A DNA stretch of 41,589 nucleotides from Syncephalastrum monosporum B8922 (GCA_000697355.1 JNEN01000880.1:1-41589); one strand, 5' to 3'. Numbered from the stretch's first letter, positions 11,960-24,638 are shown. Notes: generated from the sequence alone by a model not told the origin. A program made the numbers and translations.

Positions 11960-14648
11960 TTACAAGGTGTCGAGCATATTCCAGCTCTTTAGCCATCGTA
12001 AACTAGCATAGTCTTCGATGGGGCCTTCCATGCCATACGCTACTGGGTGCAGCTGAAGGAAAGCCAAGATCACAGCAACAAAGGCAGCACCAAACACCAA
12101 GCGACTGGTGCGCTCCGAGCAGTGTCTCGTAAGGTGTTCCAGAACAAAGGGGACCATGAATATACTGAAATAAAGGGCTGGAAAGTAGTGATGAAGATAC
12201 ATCACACGGCCCATGATAAAGAAAGGCACATAGTGCAAGAACCATCCCATAAAGATCGTCTTGCCCACATACATGAATTGCTCCCGCTCGCCTATATTCA
12301 CATGTCAGGCACGTATCTAGTTGATCGTTTCTTTGACTTACTCGGGGACAAATTTGATGGGAGTTGCCGCCGTTGACGCACGTTATAAGTCGCAGCTATC
12401 AAGACAAAGATGGCCAGACTCACCGTGCTGGACCACCAAACGATGGGATTACCCAGCAGATAATACTTGATGTTATCATCAGCCCAACCACACATGCGCA
12501 AACCGACAGATACCAGGGGCCATTGCGTTGGTGTCGAGGTCAGCAGATCATCCTTGTCAGGGTCGGGAATCAGCGCGTTATTTGAGCGCCACATGGCCAT
12601 GTTGAGCTGCAAGAAGTCGTGGAGGAAGCGGGATCGATAGGTATTGCGTGGCGCAGGTGGCACTGGATCCAGAGTACCATTGCGTTAAACAAAACATAAG
12701 CATATCTTTGCCCACTTACGTCTTGGGTTGCGGTGCTCCTCAATGTTCCACCATGTATGTGGGTCATCCTCGCGTTTGGATGAGTCACAGGTCACTTCGA
12801 CCTGGCGGAACCCCCACTCAGGCAGCTGCTTGTTGTCGGCCGCAAGAAGGCATCCCAGCTGAGCGTGCCGGAATCGGACGCGTGTGCTCAGTGCATGGAT
12901 ACGCCCCTGCGCGATGATATCCGTGTCCATCAGGTCACTCACAACTTCGATACGCCAGTCGGCGCCCTCATCGCTCCTTCCCCCTTCGCCGTGCCCACTC
13001 ACTTCAAAGTGAGCCGGTGTCAAGGGTGCCCGGTAGTGACTTGCATGGAGGTTTCGTCCTGTTTGATCATGTACGAGGCGAATTATATCCCCGTCCTTGA
13101 TAAAGTGCACTGTCTCATCTTCATCATCTGCGTTCTTCTCGTCATCCGCTTCGTCCTCTTCATAGTCGTACTCGTCCTCCTCGAACTCGATATTGCTTTG
13201 GCCGTGGCGCGGCTGGAAAACCCATTCATTATTGTTGTCTTTGTGATGGTAGCAGGTCACTTGCTGCTGCTTTGACCCTTCAGGGTACTTTTGTACGTGC
13301 GAATGGAGTAGACCACCACCATAGGCGAAGTTCTTGATCGTCACTCGAGATCCGAGGGCGATATCTATAAAATAAATATGAGATATCATGAGGGCGCAGC
13401 CTTTTTTTTTTTCTTACCGAGTGGGTTCTCGCTAAACGAATTGCCCTGTAAATGTGCTTGAAAAAGGGAACTCATCTGAGTATCACCAGTTCCGGATTTG
13501 TTGAGGATGATAAAATGTGCCTTGAAGGACGCCATGTAGATTGCCATGGGCAAGCAAAGCAAACATATGACACGCGCTACCCAATGCGAGATATAAGTGC
13601 GCTTGGGCATGCTGAGATCGCCGAACATATCCCAGAGTTCCTCGACTGTATAAGTGCCCACAAGCGCAACCGCAAATAGACCGACCCATTTTACACTGAT
13701 AAAGCGTGAGTTGCGCGGCCAGAGAATAGAGAAACCCCTACCTTAATACACAGCCCAGGGAGGCACCCGTGAGTCCCATCCAGGTCCACCATTTGACCGA
13801 AAAGGGTCTGTGCAAAAATTGAGTCAGAACAAGACGTGATATTAAAGACCATTTACCTGGATCTCACGTTGCGGAAGACAGAGAGACAGTAGAGCGAGGT
13901 ACACGTAAAGAACAAAAGCATCGAATCAAGGAGGATGAATCGACTGATGCAGAGATAGGCCGTATCTGATCCCACGCATGAGCAAGATAAATATAAATAC
14001 ATAGATTACGTACCGAGGAGCACCATCGTGGAAGTCAAAAGACTGGCGCGTTGAGAGAAATGAAATTGGCGTGCAGTCATATAGGCCAAGGGCACCAGGA
14101 ACGCGCCCCAGGCAGCGTTGAAAATGCGCATAAACGTGTAGTTGAGGTCCTCGGGGTACTCTTTTCCCGACTCGAAGCCAAATGAGCCATCGTAGCCTGC
14201 AAGATAGCCGGACAATCCCACCAGCATTTTGCCCAATGGCGGGTGTACATCAAAATAAAACTCGTGTTTCAAGTAGTAGGAGCCAAACTAGTCAGTGTGA
14301 GTGATCCACGTCTTATGTGCGCGCGAGAGCATACCTTGCCAAAATGTGCTTCGTCCCAGACGACAGTGTTTGCTTTGCCAATTACACGAAAGCGAGTCCA
14401 CAGTGCAAGAAGGGTCATACTCAGCACGGACAGGGCATCTTGTTGTCGCAATATACGCAGTAGCTACAGAAAATAGGTTTGTCAACGCAGCAGATGCGTA
14501 GACGAAAGTGTACCTTGGTATTGGACCAGGACATGCGATGTTGTCGGGTTTTAACTACATCCGGGTCGTAGTGGTCCTCGAGTGAGATAGGCTCGTAGTC
14601 GTCAGCGGGGCACGTACTCGTGATGTGCCTCCGTTTCAGATTTTCCAT
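11960..14648 (-). CDS. PMT2: Protein O-mannosyltransferase, PMT2 family
   Basis: This ER membrane enzyme transfers mannose from dolichyl-phosphate mannose to Ser/Thr of secretory proteins. Early exons are clear: 14514-14648 (MENLKRRH start), 14335-14463, 14014-14287. About ten exons are needed overall, down to the stop at 11960. Recognisable segments in order are: [20 protein letters not shown], with the conserved Asp-Glu of the first luminal loop; [33 protein letters not shown]; the pre-MIR loop ending [16 protein letters not shown]; a MIR-repeat region; and the C-terminal membrane block with [10 protein letters not shown]. Wording such as [10 protein letters not shown] and SGTGDTQM fits PMT2 rather than PMT1 or PMT4. 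One oddity is a run of about 30 mostly Asp/Glu residues inserted in the MIR region (13103-13195 on the DNA). Downstream exon joins were not all resolved. Confidence 0.9.
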
Positions 14649-16319
14649 GGGTGAAAAGGTAAAAGAAAGAGAAAAAGAAGATGAAAACAAGGGCTAGTTT
14701 GTTGTCCACAGGATATGTGTCTTACCGCTTTATAAGGAAACAGAGGACACGGACACAGCTCACCCCTGGCCATACTTTGTGTGGATGGATCTCAAAAATG
14801 CTGGCTACATTGCTCAGCCTTTTGATCATAAAAGACGACAGCAGCAGGGAAAAATGGTCACATAGGGTGAGATAACTTTTTTTTCGTTTGCCCATGATCT
14901 TTGTAGGCAGGAATCTTCTATTCGCGCAAGAGCTTCAGAGGATGTCCGCCTTGATCTGCGCATAAAAGATCCATATCTTGTCGCATGTGTGAAGTGTTTT
15001 ATCCTGTATACATAACGTTTAGATATAAAAATTATGGCAGATAGACTAATTCAAAGTATTTACGTTAGTTCGTCGCAGCTTTCTATACAATGAGGCTGTG
15101 AACGGGAAGGTGGAACTATGGAGAAAACAAATATGACACCAATTGAGATCAGAACCAGGTATGTCATTGTGAATCCCAGGAACAGCGGTATTGCTTGCAT
15201 GTAATTATTTGGACCGCCTTGTGTTACTTTTCTCTGCTATGCATTTTATTCTGCGTTGCGACCATCCTATTTTTTATTATCCAAGCCTGATTGTCATGAT
15301 TTTGCTTCTTGTTTGTAATAGATTCATGTCACTTGCAGGCACACCACACAGAATTATACTCGCAACATCTAACTGTGCTAATTTGTTATGGGAAATCTGA
15401 CCAGAATATGTCATCTTATATAATCGTTTTTTACAAATACCTTTCATTTGCAACTTGTGCATCATGCACGCACATGATTTCATCGCCTTACGGCCAGCAA
15501 CAAAGGTACGATTCAGCCCACGTGGCTACGCCTGTTCATGATCGGTAATAGGAAAGAGAGCCATCCATAGACGGTACTTCACTGCGATGACAGTCGTTGA
15601 AAAGGAGGAAAGAAAAAAAAAGTTTCCAAGGTAACGAGAGATCGACTGTCTATATCGGAGAGGGAAAAAGAGGGAAAGACATGCATTTTTTTAGGCACCA
15701 TTTGTGCTCCAAGGTCGCACCAACGTGGAACAGATCCGTTGCGTATGTACGACGCACTAAAAAAGAAAGGGGAACGCACTCATATGAAAAGTGCACCAGT
15801 ACCATCACTGTTATTGATTTCAAAGCTCGTTTTTTATCGCAAACGTGGCTCTTTTTGGGCCAGTCAATCCAAATGACAATGCCGTGGCCAATTCATATTA
15901 CTTCAATATTAAACTCCCGTTTGTGGCGTGCCGATGTATGCGGGGTTTAATAATGTGGTGTGTGAGGTCTTGCAGGTACCAGCAAGACAAACAACATGAC
16001 CATATGATAAGCAGTAGAGTAGACACATAATGTATTGACCTGTAAGGTGAAAGTGCAAAACAAGTGAGAATGAATATGCTGGTTTGGGAATTGAGGAAAT
16101 TGAAAAGAAACAAGTGGCGTGTTTGGTTGTGTTGTTGGGCGGAGCACCGAGATCAAAGGATCTCACCGGTCCTGGGGGAAAAGATTTCACCTCCGCGACC
16201 AATCAAATGTTTGGAAGTTAGTTACTAGATTGCTTTTGAGTCGAAAATCAAGTAACCACGGATAAACAGAGTCCTCCCTCTCTCTTTCTTCCGTTCTTTC
16301 GCACTCTCATTCACTAGTC
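14649..16319. other. Gene-poor stretch between PMT2 and desaturase promoters
   Basis: This is 1.67 kb between the divergent starts of PMT2 (-) and the desaturase (+), by far the longest gap in the left two-thirds of the window. The ORFs here are short, lack recognisable motifs and show no convincing spliced arrangement. It presumably carries both promoters. A CCAAT at 16199-16203 and a palindromic block at 16139-16196 lie close to the desaturase. An unannotated non-coding RNA cannot be excluded. Confidence 0.45.
16139..16196. promoter_or_regulatory. Palindromic block upstream of the desaturase
   Basis: An outer GCGGAG (16139-16144) is the reverse complement of CTCCGC (16191-16196). Inside it, GAGATC (16149-16154) and GATCTC (16159-16164) flank a 4-nt AAAG, and ACCGGT (a palindrome) follows. 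A CCAAT motif sits immediately downstream at 16199-16203. It could be a composite regulator-binding site or a folded 5' leader; neither is shown. Confidence 0.35.
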
Positions 16320-17909
16320 ATGATCTTGGAAGGTAAGAAAAGCAACAGAGACAGCTCAGCTGCACCACGGAATGGGAGAAAGGGTCATCTTGCTAAGCTC
16401 GTCAACAGGATCGCGGATCTTCACTCGTCAGGAGTTGAGCGAACTCAACCAGAGCATCAAGGATGGCGATGAATCAGCGAAGAAGTACCTGATTGTGGAC
16501 GGCAAAGTGTATGACGTGACAGAATTCGCGGACGAGCACCCCGGTGGTGCTGCTGTGCTCTTGACACATGTTGGCAAGGATGCCTCAGGTAAACAAAAAT
16601 TCTCATTACTCTAATTTTTTTGTCACATGCATTTGCGTGTATGATTCCTTACAAAAAAGCCTTGGGCCCCCAAATTAGCACCTGATCATGTCAATTCATA
16701 TATACATACATATATTCGTTAGATGTCTTCCATGCGATGCACCCAAGCTCGGCCTACGAGTTGCTGGCCAACTACTACGTGGGCGACATGGAGGCTCCGG
16801 AGGAGATGACCCGTGCACAGAAATCAGCCGCTTTCGCCGAAGAAGTCCGCGACCTGCGTGACAAGCTGAAGAGCCAGGGCTACTTCCATGCGAGCCGCCT
16901 CTACTACGCTTACAAGGTCATCTCGACGCTGAGCATATGCGCGGCTGGTTTTGCCCTGCTTGCCTTGTACGGCCGCACCTCCACGATGGCTGTCATTGCT
17001 GCCGGCGTCTTGGTCGGTCTGTTCTGGCAGCAGTGCGGCTGGCTCGCCCATGACTTTGGCCATCATCAGTGCTTCGAGGACCGTTCGATTAACGATATCC
17101 TCGTCGTATTCCTTGGTGACTTTTGCCAGGGTTTCTCGCTCTCGTGGTGGAAGAACAAGCACAACACGCACCACGCGAGCACCAACGTCGACGGCCATGA
17201 CCCTGATATTGACACTGCCCCCATCCTGCTGTGGGACGAGATCGCCTCCGCCAACTACTACGGCTCGCTCTCGGACGAGCCTGGTACCTTCTCCCGCTTC
17301 ATGGCCGAGAATGTCTTACCCTACCAGAGCCGCTACTTCTTCTTTATCCTGGCATTTGCCCGCCTGTCCTGGGCCATCCAGTCGTTCCTGTACGTCCTCA
17401 CCGAGGGTCCGGTCAACAAATCGCGCAAGCTCGGTATTTTCGAAGTCATTTGCCTCTCACTCCACTGGACCGTCTTCACCCTCGCTGCCGTGTTCTGGAT
17501 CGGCAGCGTCACCAACATGCTTCTGTTCTTCTTTGTCAGCCAGACCACGACCGGCTACTGCCTCGCCCTCGTCTTTGCCCTGAACCACAACGGCATGCCC
17601 GTGATCAGCCAAGAGAAGGCCGAGTCCATGGAATTCTACGAGATTCAGGTGATCACCGGTCGCGACGTCGAGTTGAGCCCCTTGGGCGACTGGTTCATGG
17701 GCGGTCTCAACTACCAGATCGAGCACCACGTTTTCCCTACCATGCCCCGCCACAGCCTCGCCAAGGTCAAGCCTATGCTGAGATCGCTCTGCAAAAAGTA
17801 CGACATCAACTACCACAACACGACTTTCCTCAAGGGTACCATGGAGGTGCTCAATACCCTCGATGTTGTGCAGAAGCTCTCTTTGCGCCTGAGCAAGAAG
17901 TCCTTCTAA
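16320..17909 (+). CDS. Delta-6-type fatty acid desaturase with N-terminal cytochrome b5 domain
   Basis: This is a front-end desaturase, which inserts a double bond between the carboxyl group and an existing one, for example linoleate to gamma-linolenate, in the ER membrane. Exons 16320-16332, 16409-16588 and 16723-17909 join to 459 residues, close to Mortierella delta-6 enzymes (~457). The cytochrome b5 haem motif DEHPGG is at ~46-51. The three His boxes are HDFGHH (~174), HNTHH (~211) and QIEHH (~396). Gln in place of the first His of box 3 is the front-end hallmark. The first exon is inferred: ATG 16320 followed by a perfect GTAAG donor and CAACAG acceptor. An unspliced start at ATG 16372 is also in frame and would give a slightly longer N-terminus. 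Delta-6 regiospecificity is by family resemblance; delta-5 or delta-8 cannot be ruled out. Confidence 0.92.
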
Positions 17910-18110
17910 AATACTAGACACCGTCTTTTTTTTTCTTTCTCATCTATTACTCGCAACCCCATCTACCTTCTCATCTCCTTCTTACCCTCTGCACAATCTT
18001 ATCTGCACGCTCGACATGTTCCCTTCCATGTATTTTTCCTTTTTTCCTTTTTTCTTTGCTTTTCACCCTATCACACATAACCTGTTCACACACAGTTTCC
18101 CTTCTATCGG

Positions 18111-18116
18111 AATAAA
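18111..18116 (+). terminator. Candidate poly(A) signal of the desaturase
   Basis: AATAAA lies ~200 nt after the desaturase stop, following long T/C-rich tracts (17926-18060), and 72 bp before the convergent SHO1 stop codon. Confidence 0.4.
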
Positions 18117-18187
18117 ATTGACATTAGAATTACAAAGTATATGAATTAAGAAGTAGCAAAGCAGAAAAGGAAAGTTGTAGATGGCGT

Positions 18188-19295
18188 TTAAGCAAAATAG
18201 TTGGAGGGAATGATGCCGACGGTGCCGTCCATCTTGCGTGCCTGCCACCAGTTACCCTTGCGTTCGACAACATCAAGTGCTTCGCCCTTCTTGAACGAGA
18301 GCTCATTCGGATCGTCTGGGCTAGCGTCATCTAAAAAAAAAAAAAGGCGTGTGCGGTGATGAGATAAAAAATCACGAAATCCAGGGCAAGGGATGAGCCG
18401 TAATTGCAAAGCTTACAATCGTGCAACGCCTCAACACGCTCCGTGTAGTCCAGGTTGGGTTGAGGAGCTGTCGAAGCTGCAGCTGGATGCGAAGCAGCGG
18501 CCGAGCCACCCGCAGCACCCGCAGCCACACCCGTGGCAGCCGCAGGATAGTCTACCATCGTCTTGTCACCTGCATGCTGAACTTGAGGCGGTGTCGTGAT
18601 CTTTTCGCTCATGCCGTGGTGCTCGACGCTGTTGTTCATGGACGACCAGCCATGACCAAAACGACCGAGGTAGCTGTTGGGCTCACTGCCAAAGACAAAC
18701 ACCCACAGGAACTAGTCTCTCGTTTCAGTTTGGGGGGAGGCTTTTCTAGAATTGCTTTGCTTTTGCTTCTCACCTGGACAATGATCAAGATGATGTAACC
18801 CGCCGCAAAGGCACCCGCGCCACCTTCCGCATGGGCAACCGCTAAACCGGCATCAATTTGGGTGGTGAGGAGCGAGATACTGATAGCGAGAAGGGCGAGG
18901 AGCTATGTTTCATTGTATGCGAACAATATGGAAATTTCAAGAGTCATGAGCTCGTGGGTTACACCGATTCTCATAAATTCTGTTGCAATAATACGCACCA
19001 CCATCCTGTAGTGCAAGAACGTGCCGGACATGAACACCAGGACGGTGCCAACCAGGAGCAGCAGTTCGTACACAATGATCCACCAAACGACGCCGCTCTT
19101 TGCGAAAGCGGCCGCGCCTCCCAACGCAATGATCCACGCACACTGTGAACAAAGAATAAAGTCAGCTGCCCGGGCCTGTCTCTTTACTTCTGTTTTTTTA
19201 TATATGAAGGCTTTTTAGAAGTATCCACGTACGATGGCGAGGGCTGCGCTGGTAATGAGGAAGATATTCTCAGTCAACCGGTTGATGTCGAACAT
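18188..19295 (-). CDS. SHO1: Sho1-type plasma-membrane osmosensor with C-terminal SH3 domain
   Basis: Five exons (19233-19295, 18999-19142, 18774-18902, 18417-18711, 18188-18330) join to 257 residues. Four hydrophobic segments occupy the first ~130 residues, starting MFDINRLTENIF. A Ser/Ala/Pro linker follows, then a C-terminal SH3 domain: ALHDYDASPDD, ELSFKKGE, NWWQARK, GIIPSNYF. The ALYDY-like, WW and SNY positions are all kept. This order (four-TM module, linker, SH3) is that of Sho1, which in yeasts activates the HOG MAPK cascade through Pbs2 and also works in filamentous growth. The intron after ALHDY interrupts the SH3 domain at its first strand, and the splice restores the motif, supporting the model. 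The gene is followed closely by NTE1 on the same strand. Confidence 0.9.
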
Positions 19296-19434
19296 GCGAC
19301 GCAAAAGGTACAGTAAAGAGAAGAAAAGAAAGAGAGGAGGAAAAAGCGAAAGGGAAGGAGGGGTCCCAATCCAAACCTTGACATAATAAAGGCGGTATTT
19401 CAATATGTGCCGCGAATTTTTTTTTATTTTTATT

Positions 19435-22400
19435 TTAGATACTATTTCTGCGTCCGTGTTTGCCCTTGACCTGTTGGCCCTGAGGCAAGCCTTCTTCTGT
19501 TTCTTCGAGCAAACGCCCCGAGGCAAAGCCAGCTTTGCGCCATTGGCTCACGACCTCTCCGCCTACCTGGTAGCCGAGTTGCATGATATCAGTGAACTTG
19601 TTAAATTCGAGCGTGCCCCATTGCTGGACGGGCAGTTTGATGTACAGCGTGCCATTGATCATCTTGGCTTCTTGGAGCTTCGACACGCTACTGACGTAGG
19701 CAAGACGGCTCTGGATCTCAGCGATGCTTGGCACGTTGTAAGACCGGAACGGGTTCACGTTGTACAAGAGCGCCCACCAGCCACTGATCGAGTCACCGTA
19801 GTGCACGGGACTTGTGTCGTCTTCGGAAGCGACGTCGACGGCAATGATAATGTCAGCCCCCATCGATTTGGCGACCGAGACTGGCAAGTTGTCCATGTAG
19901 CCGCCGTCGACGAGCATGTTGCCGTTCTCGCAGATCGGCGGGATGTAGCCCGACAGGGACATGCTGGCGCGGATGTAACGCCAGGCGTATCCGGTGGTGT
20001 GAACCTCCATGCGGGACCAGGTGATGTTGGTCGTCACCGCAAAATAGGGCAGCCAAAAGTCTTCGATCTGGCTATCCCCAAAACACTTGTAGATGGCGCG
20101 GTTGAACTCGTGGCCGGTAAACCATGCCGTGACAGGATAGGTGAGATCCATCAAGTTCCGCCAAATGGACGCAACCCGGCCCGAAAACATCTTGGTGCGC
20201 GCGATCGTCGATACCAAATCCCGGTTTTTGGCATACAGTCCGCCCACAAAACTGCCAATGCTTGTACCACCAATAATGTCGATCGGAATGCCTTCCTCTT
20301 CGAGGGCCTGAATGAGGCCGATATGGCTGATGCCGCGCGCGCCGCCACCGCCGAGCACGAGTGCGACGGACTTGCCACAGAGCCGTCGTGCGAGGCGTGC
20401 AAAGTCATCCCGCGCGGCGTTGCTTACGCTGCCGAGCTGCGACGCACCATTCTTTTTCGAGAGCAGACCACTGAAGGTCGGCACGGCGCTGTAGTACTTT
20501 TGGAGCTGGCCCTTGACGTTTTTCATCATGTTGATTGAGTTCTCCGTCATCTTGCGTCCCGTCTCGGTCAGCCACGGCGGCCGGACACGTGCGAGCGTGG
20601 CCGCATGCTGGCGCGTCGGCATAAACAGATGGTGGTGCGCCTGGATCCAGAGACGATTCTTGAGCCAGTTCTGGGTGGTCCCGGTCGCGCACGAGCGCTC
20701 GCTGTGGAGAAGGACGAGCTCCTTGCGCGCGGTGGTCTTCATGTTGATCAGGAACCGCTCATAGTCACCCACAGAAGGATCGCCATCGCCAAGGCCCACC
20801 AAAAGAATACAGTCGGCTTGGCGAATGCACGTCCGGGTCCACTGCGAGGTCACGCCACTGTCCGCCAAGTAAAGCACGATGCGAAACTTTTCCTCCTGCT
20901 CAGCAAGCCAAGACGCGAGTTTGAGTTTGCCAAGCTGGGAGAAGGCATGCTTTCCCATCACCGTCGTGATGGTAGCGCTGTTGAGCAGCACACACGTGGC
21001 TCGCACGGTCTGGTTCAGCGCCTGCTTGAGATGCTCAGCAAACTCGGTGACGGGCACTGAGCTGTTGACGGGCAAGATGCCGATGGTCTTGAGGTTGGCA
21101 TTGTTGTGACCGTACAACTCGGGTGCGACGGGATTAAGCTTTTCGCCGGCGATGCCGGTGACCTGGAGAGAGCGGAGCGCAACCATCCTGGATATCTGCA
21201 GCGTGATTTCCGGGTGACGTAAAGAGAGGGCATTGAACAATGTCTTTGGCATACGCGCCAACTCACTGTCTCGGATGGCGTGGAGTGTCGTGGGCGTAGG
21301 GATACCGGCTAATGGAATCGCATGTGTGAGTTGCATAGCAACGATGTTTTATGTCATTTTACCTAGCGCTTCGAGCTCGCCAACGCTGTCGCCATGGCCG
21401 AACTCGCCCATAATTTCGATCCCACCTTCCTTCTTCTCGCGGATCGTACGCAGTCGACCATGCAACACGATGTAGACCGAGTCGCTCGGCTGGCCCTCAC
21501 GGCAAATGATTTGACCTGCATTGACCTGCATCCATTCGAGGGCGAGATCGATATGTAAAACTAAATAAAGAAAATTTGAAAAAAGAGGGTTAGCCTATCC
21601 TTTAGAAAAAGTAGAATCACTCTATGAGAAGAAACTCACTGAGGGGACTCAACAAGCCAACGAGGCGTTTGGCCAGTTTAAGCATGACAGTCGGGTGCTT
21701 GTCGATGATACGGTCCATGCATTTACGCGACACGTAGCCGACGTAGGTGTCTGTCTTGGCCCGGATCTCAACAAAGCTCGAATAGCCCGTTAGGGACGCG
21801 AGATCCCCCGCCATGCCGCCCGGTTTAATGACAAAGAGTGGTTTCTTCTGCTTGCGCTCGCGACGTTTGCTTTCCTCCTGGGGCATTTCCCGGCCGGCCG
21901 GGGGGCGCGAGGCCTGGACCTTATCTTCGGGTTTGCCGCCCTTCGCGGGCGGCGTACCCGCTTGGAGGCCGCTGAGGGAGGAGCTGGAAGAGGAAGGGGA
22001 TAGCTTGTAGTCCTTGGTTTTGCGCCGGGTAGATTTGGTGGTAGGCTCGGCTGCATTGCGCTCGAGCGAGAGATCCTCGCCCTCGCTAGGCGTCATGGAC
22101 ACATCGAGCAAACCGTCAATGACGAAGAAGAGACCCGTGTTGTGCTCGCCCTCCCGAACAAGGACAGCATCCTTCGGAAAGTATAAGATCTGGATATCGT
22201 TCGAGGAGACAGCCTGTTCGTGGCTACTAAAGAGATCGCTTCCAGACTGGACGGATGAGATGGTCGAGATACCGTCCATGTCGTCGTCATACGGTACGCT
22301 CAAGGCACCGACGGAGGGCGAAGCACTGGCGTCCACCGTGCCTGCATGCGAGAACAGGTCCATGGGGTAATAGCGCGTGTTGGGCTTGAGAGTTTCCGAG

Positions 22401-24249
22401 GTGGACGCAACGGGTTGGCGCGCGACACGCGGCGAGGACTGACGCGGCTCGGTGGATGGCTTGGTCTTCATACCCAAGCTATCGGCGAGGCAGTCCATGA
22501 CGGCCGCACGGAGATGCTCGTCGTCCTCGACCGTGTACTCGTCGCTCCGGTCGTCCTTGTTGGGTGCGGGCGACTTGGTGCTCGGCGAAGACGCGCCATC
22601 GTGGATAGAGGGCGTGGAGGGGATATCCATGGCCTGGATGATGCCGCTCGGGGTTTTTGTGGGGCGCGCTTGTTCATCTTCCGGTGCGGCTTCCTCCTCC
22701 TGCTTGGAAAACTTGCGACGGAGGCGGTCCATGCCGCCTGGCGCGAACAGCTCGTGCGGTGCGCTCGAGATGCTCGCCGAGTCGTTTACCATTTTCTCAA
22801 GACGGAGCAACTCTTTGGTGAGACCGAGATAACGATGCCCTGTCATGAGCGTGACGCGCTGGAAGCGGGTGAGGATGACCTGGACAATGTGCGCGGCCGC
22901 CTTGGGGAATTTTTGAGTGAGCTTATGGAAGGCCTCCTCGGGAATGACTGTAAGAATAATCAGTATCGAATTGACTTTACACAACGTGTGTGCCTACCCG
23001 CCAAGGTGGTATCGACCGTAGCACGTGCGACAATGTTGGGATGCACGGAACGGTATGGCTTGTGTGGCAGTGGGGGTGTGCTGACACGGCTGAGGCGAGG
23101 ACGAGAAGATTTGCGGTCGTGCAAGTCGACAAAGTAACCGCCGACCTCGTCTTGGTCGTCAACCGCCGCAGCGTCGTCTCCAAAAGCAGCCTCAGACGAG
23201 GCAGCCGAAGCCGACAAAGGCAGCTGCTGCTGGCTGAGCGGGTGCATCAGCGACCGCGAGCGCTGTCTTTCTTCGGGATCCAGATTCGGAAAGACGGAGC
23301 GCCACTCTTCGTTCTCCTGGTCGCGGATGTCGGCGAAGCTAGGCGAGCCGGGCGTGGTGCTGGAGGGCGTGCTGGTGGCGTCGAGGTGCTGGCGCATGAG
23401 CTGGGCACGGCGGCGCTGGTGGGCCTCCTTGGCCTCCTCGCGGTGGAAGCTCTCGCGGAAGATGGAGAGGATGGTAAAGAGGCTGGACAAGGTGCCCCCG
23501 GCCCCGACTTCATTGATGAGGGTATAATTGCGGAACTTGTCGCGGGGCGAGTCGTCGGACTCGAGCGTTGTTTCTCGCTCCTCTTCCTGCTCCTCATACG
23601 CATCGCCGTCTGACTTTGCCTGGTCGCGGCGGGCGTCGTCCGGCTCGACAAACAATTGCACGTGTCCGTGCACGACAATGTAAAACGAGCGCTCCTGATC
23701 AGGGTTTCGAAACAAAGTGTCACCTGCCAGGAGCTTCTTGGTTTGCAAATGACGGGCCAACTCGTGAAACACGTGCTGCTCCAAGTACCCAAAGATCTTG
23801 ATCGAGCTCAGGAAGGCCGAGAGAAACTCGTCCGGGTAGTTTTTGATGGGCTTCTCAGCGTCTTCCTCGTTCGAGTCGTCCGGGTGCAGATCGAAGAACG
23901 ACGAGGTCGTCTTGCTCGGCTCTTCGGACCGAAGACGCGAGTACTTGTTGAGGTAGCGGTATCGCACAATGAGCCAGGTCGCAGTCGCAGTGAAGCCGAG
24001 AATGACGAGCATAGAAGAGAAGTTCAGGTGCAGTGTAAAGGACCATGTCAGGACGCGGTAGAAGAAGAGCGGCAACGAGATCGTGGCGAGGCTGATTAGA
24101 CGGATCAGCGCCGTCGGCAGAAACCCGGCAATCGTTGCCAGCGTCGACCTACTCGTCACCGTCTCAACCGCCGCCGCAGTGGCTTCGGTCGTGCTCGCCA
24201 GAAGCGCAGAGGTGGTGGCCTCCAGTGCAGCGCCTGAAGAAGACGACAT
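19435..24249 (-). CDS. NTE1: Lysophospholipase NTE1 (neuropathy target esterase family)
   Basis: Four exons (22998-24249, 21640-22947, 21363-21560, 19435-21308) join in frame to 1543 residues, the usual size for fungal NTE1. The enzyme deacylates phosphatidylcholine at the ER to glycerophosphocholine. The N-terminus has hydrophobic segments (~35-105). Cyclic-nucleotide-binding-like domains lie around 160-210, ~690 and ~865-919. The last has FGHGDSVGELEAL, and long Ser/Pro/Glu-rich linkers separate them. The patatin domain carries the oxyanion motif GGGGARGISHIG (~1235), the nucleophile motif GGTSIGS (~1268) and the dyad DGGYMDN (~1387), so the Ser-Asp dyad appears intact. Only ~140 bp separate its stop from the SHO1 start region. 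Several large antisense ORFs overlap it but show no family resemblance. Confidence 0.95.
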
Positions 24250-24638
24250 GTAAGAGTGTCAATGGAATGGTTGTATGGATAGAATACAAAAGAAAGAAAG
24301 AGACGCAGAATAATCTCGTGGGTTCATCCCACCATTGGCTCACATTGCTTGTGTCACCATCATCTACCCGAAAGGAGTTCATGACATCGTTTCAAGCGGA
24401 ACCCCATGTTCGACTCGCTCAGTCCAAATAGAGACTTATATGTCTGTGTAGCATGCTTTTCTATTCTTCTATTCTATGGCTAATGTGCAGTATCTTTGGC
24501 TTTAACTTTGACTTCGTATATGCCACTGTAGTACCCGCCTCTGTCTAGACCGTACCTGGCATTGATAATTGTCAAGTATCTATCTATACATATGCACGTG
24601 TCTATATACAGTATGTTCAGGCTGTATTCTACACCGTA
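24250..24638. other. Intergenic region: NTE1 promoter / AspRS 3' end
   Basis: This is 389 bp between two - strand genes. A purine-rich AAAGAAAGAAAGAG stretch (24288-24303) lies near the NTE1 start. TATCTATCTATACATATG-type AT-rich sequence lies near the AspRS stop. No gene is seen. Confidence 0.4.

Noticed and set aside
19405..20538. 377-residue + strand ORF opposite NTE1
   Set aside because: It is a shadow of the patatin domain coding sequence, and no recognisable domain is seen. The same applies to 20605-21060, 22346-23137 and 22990-23613.
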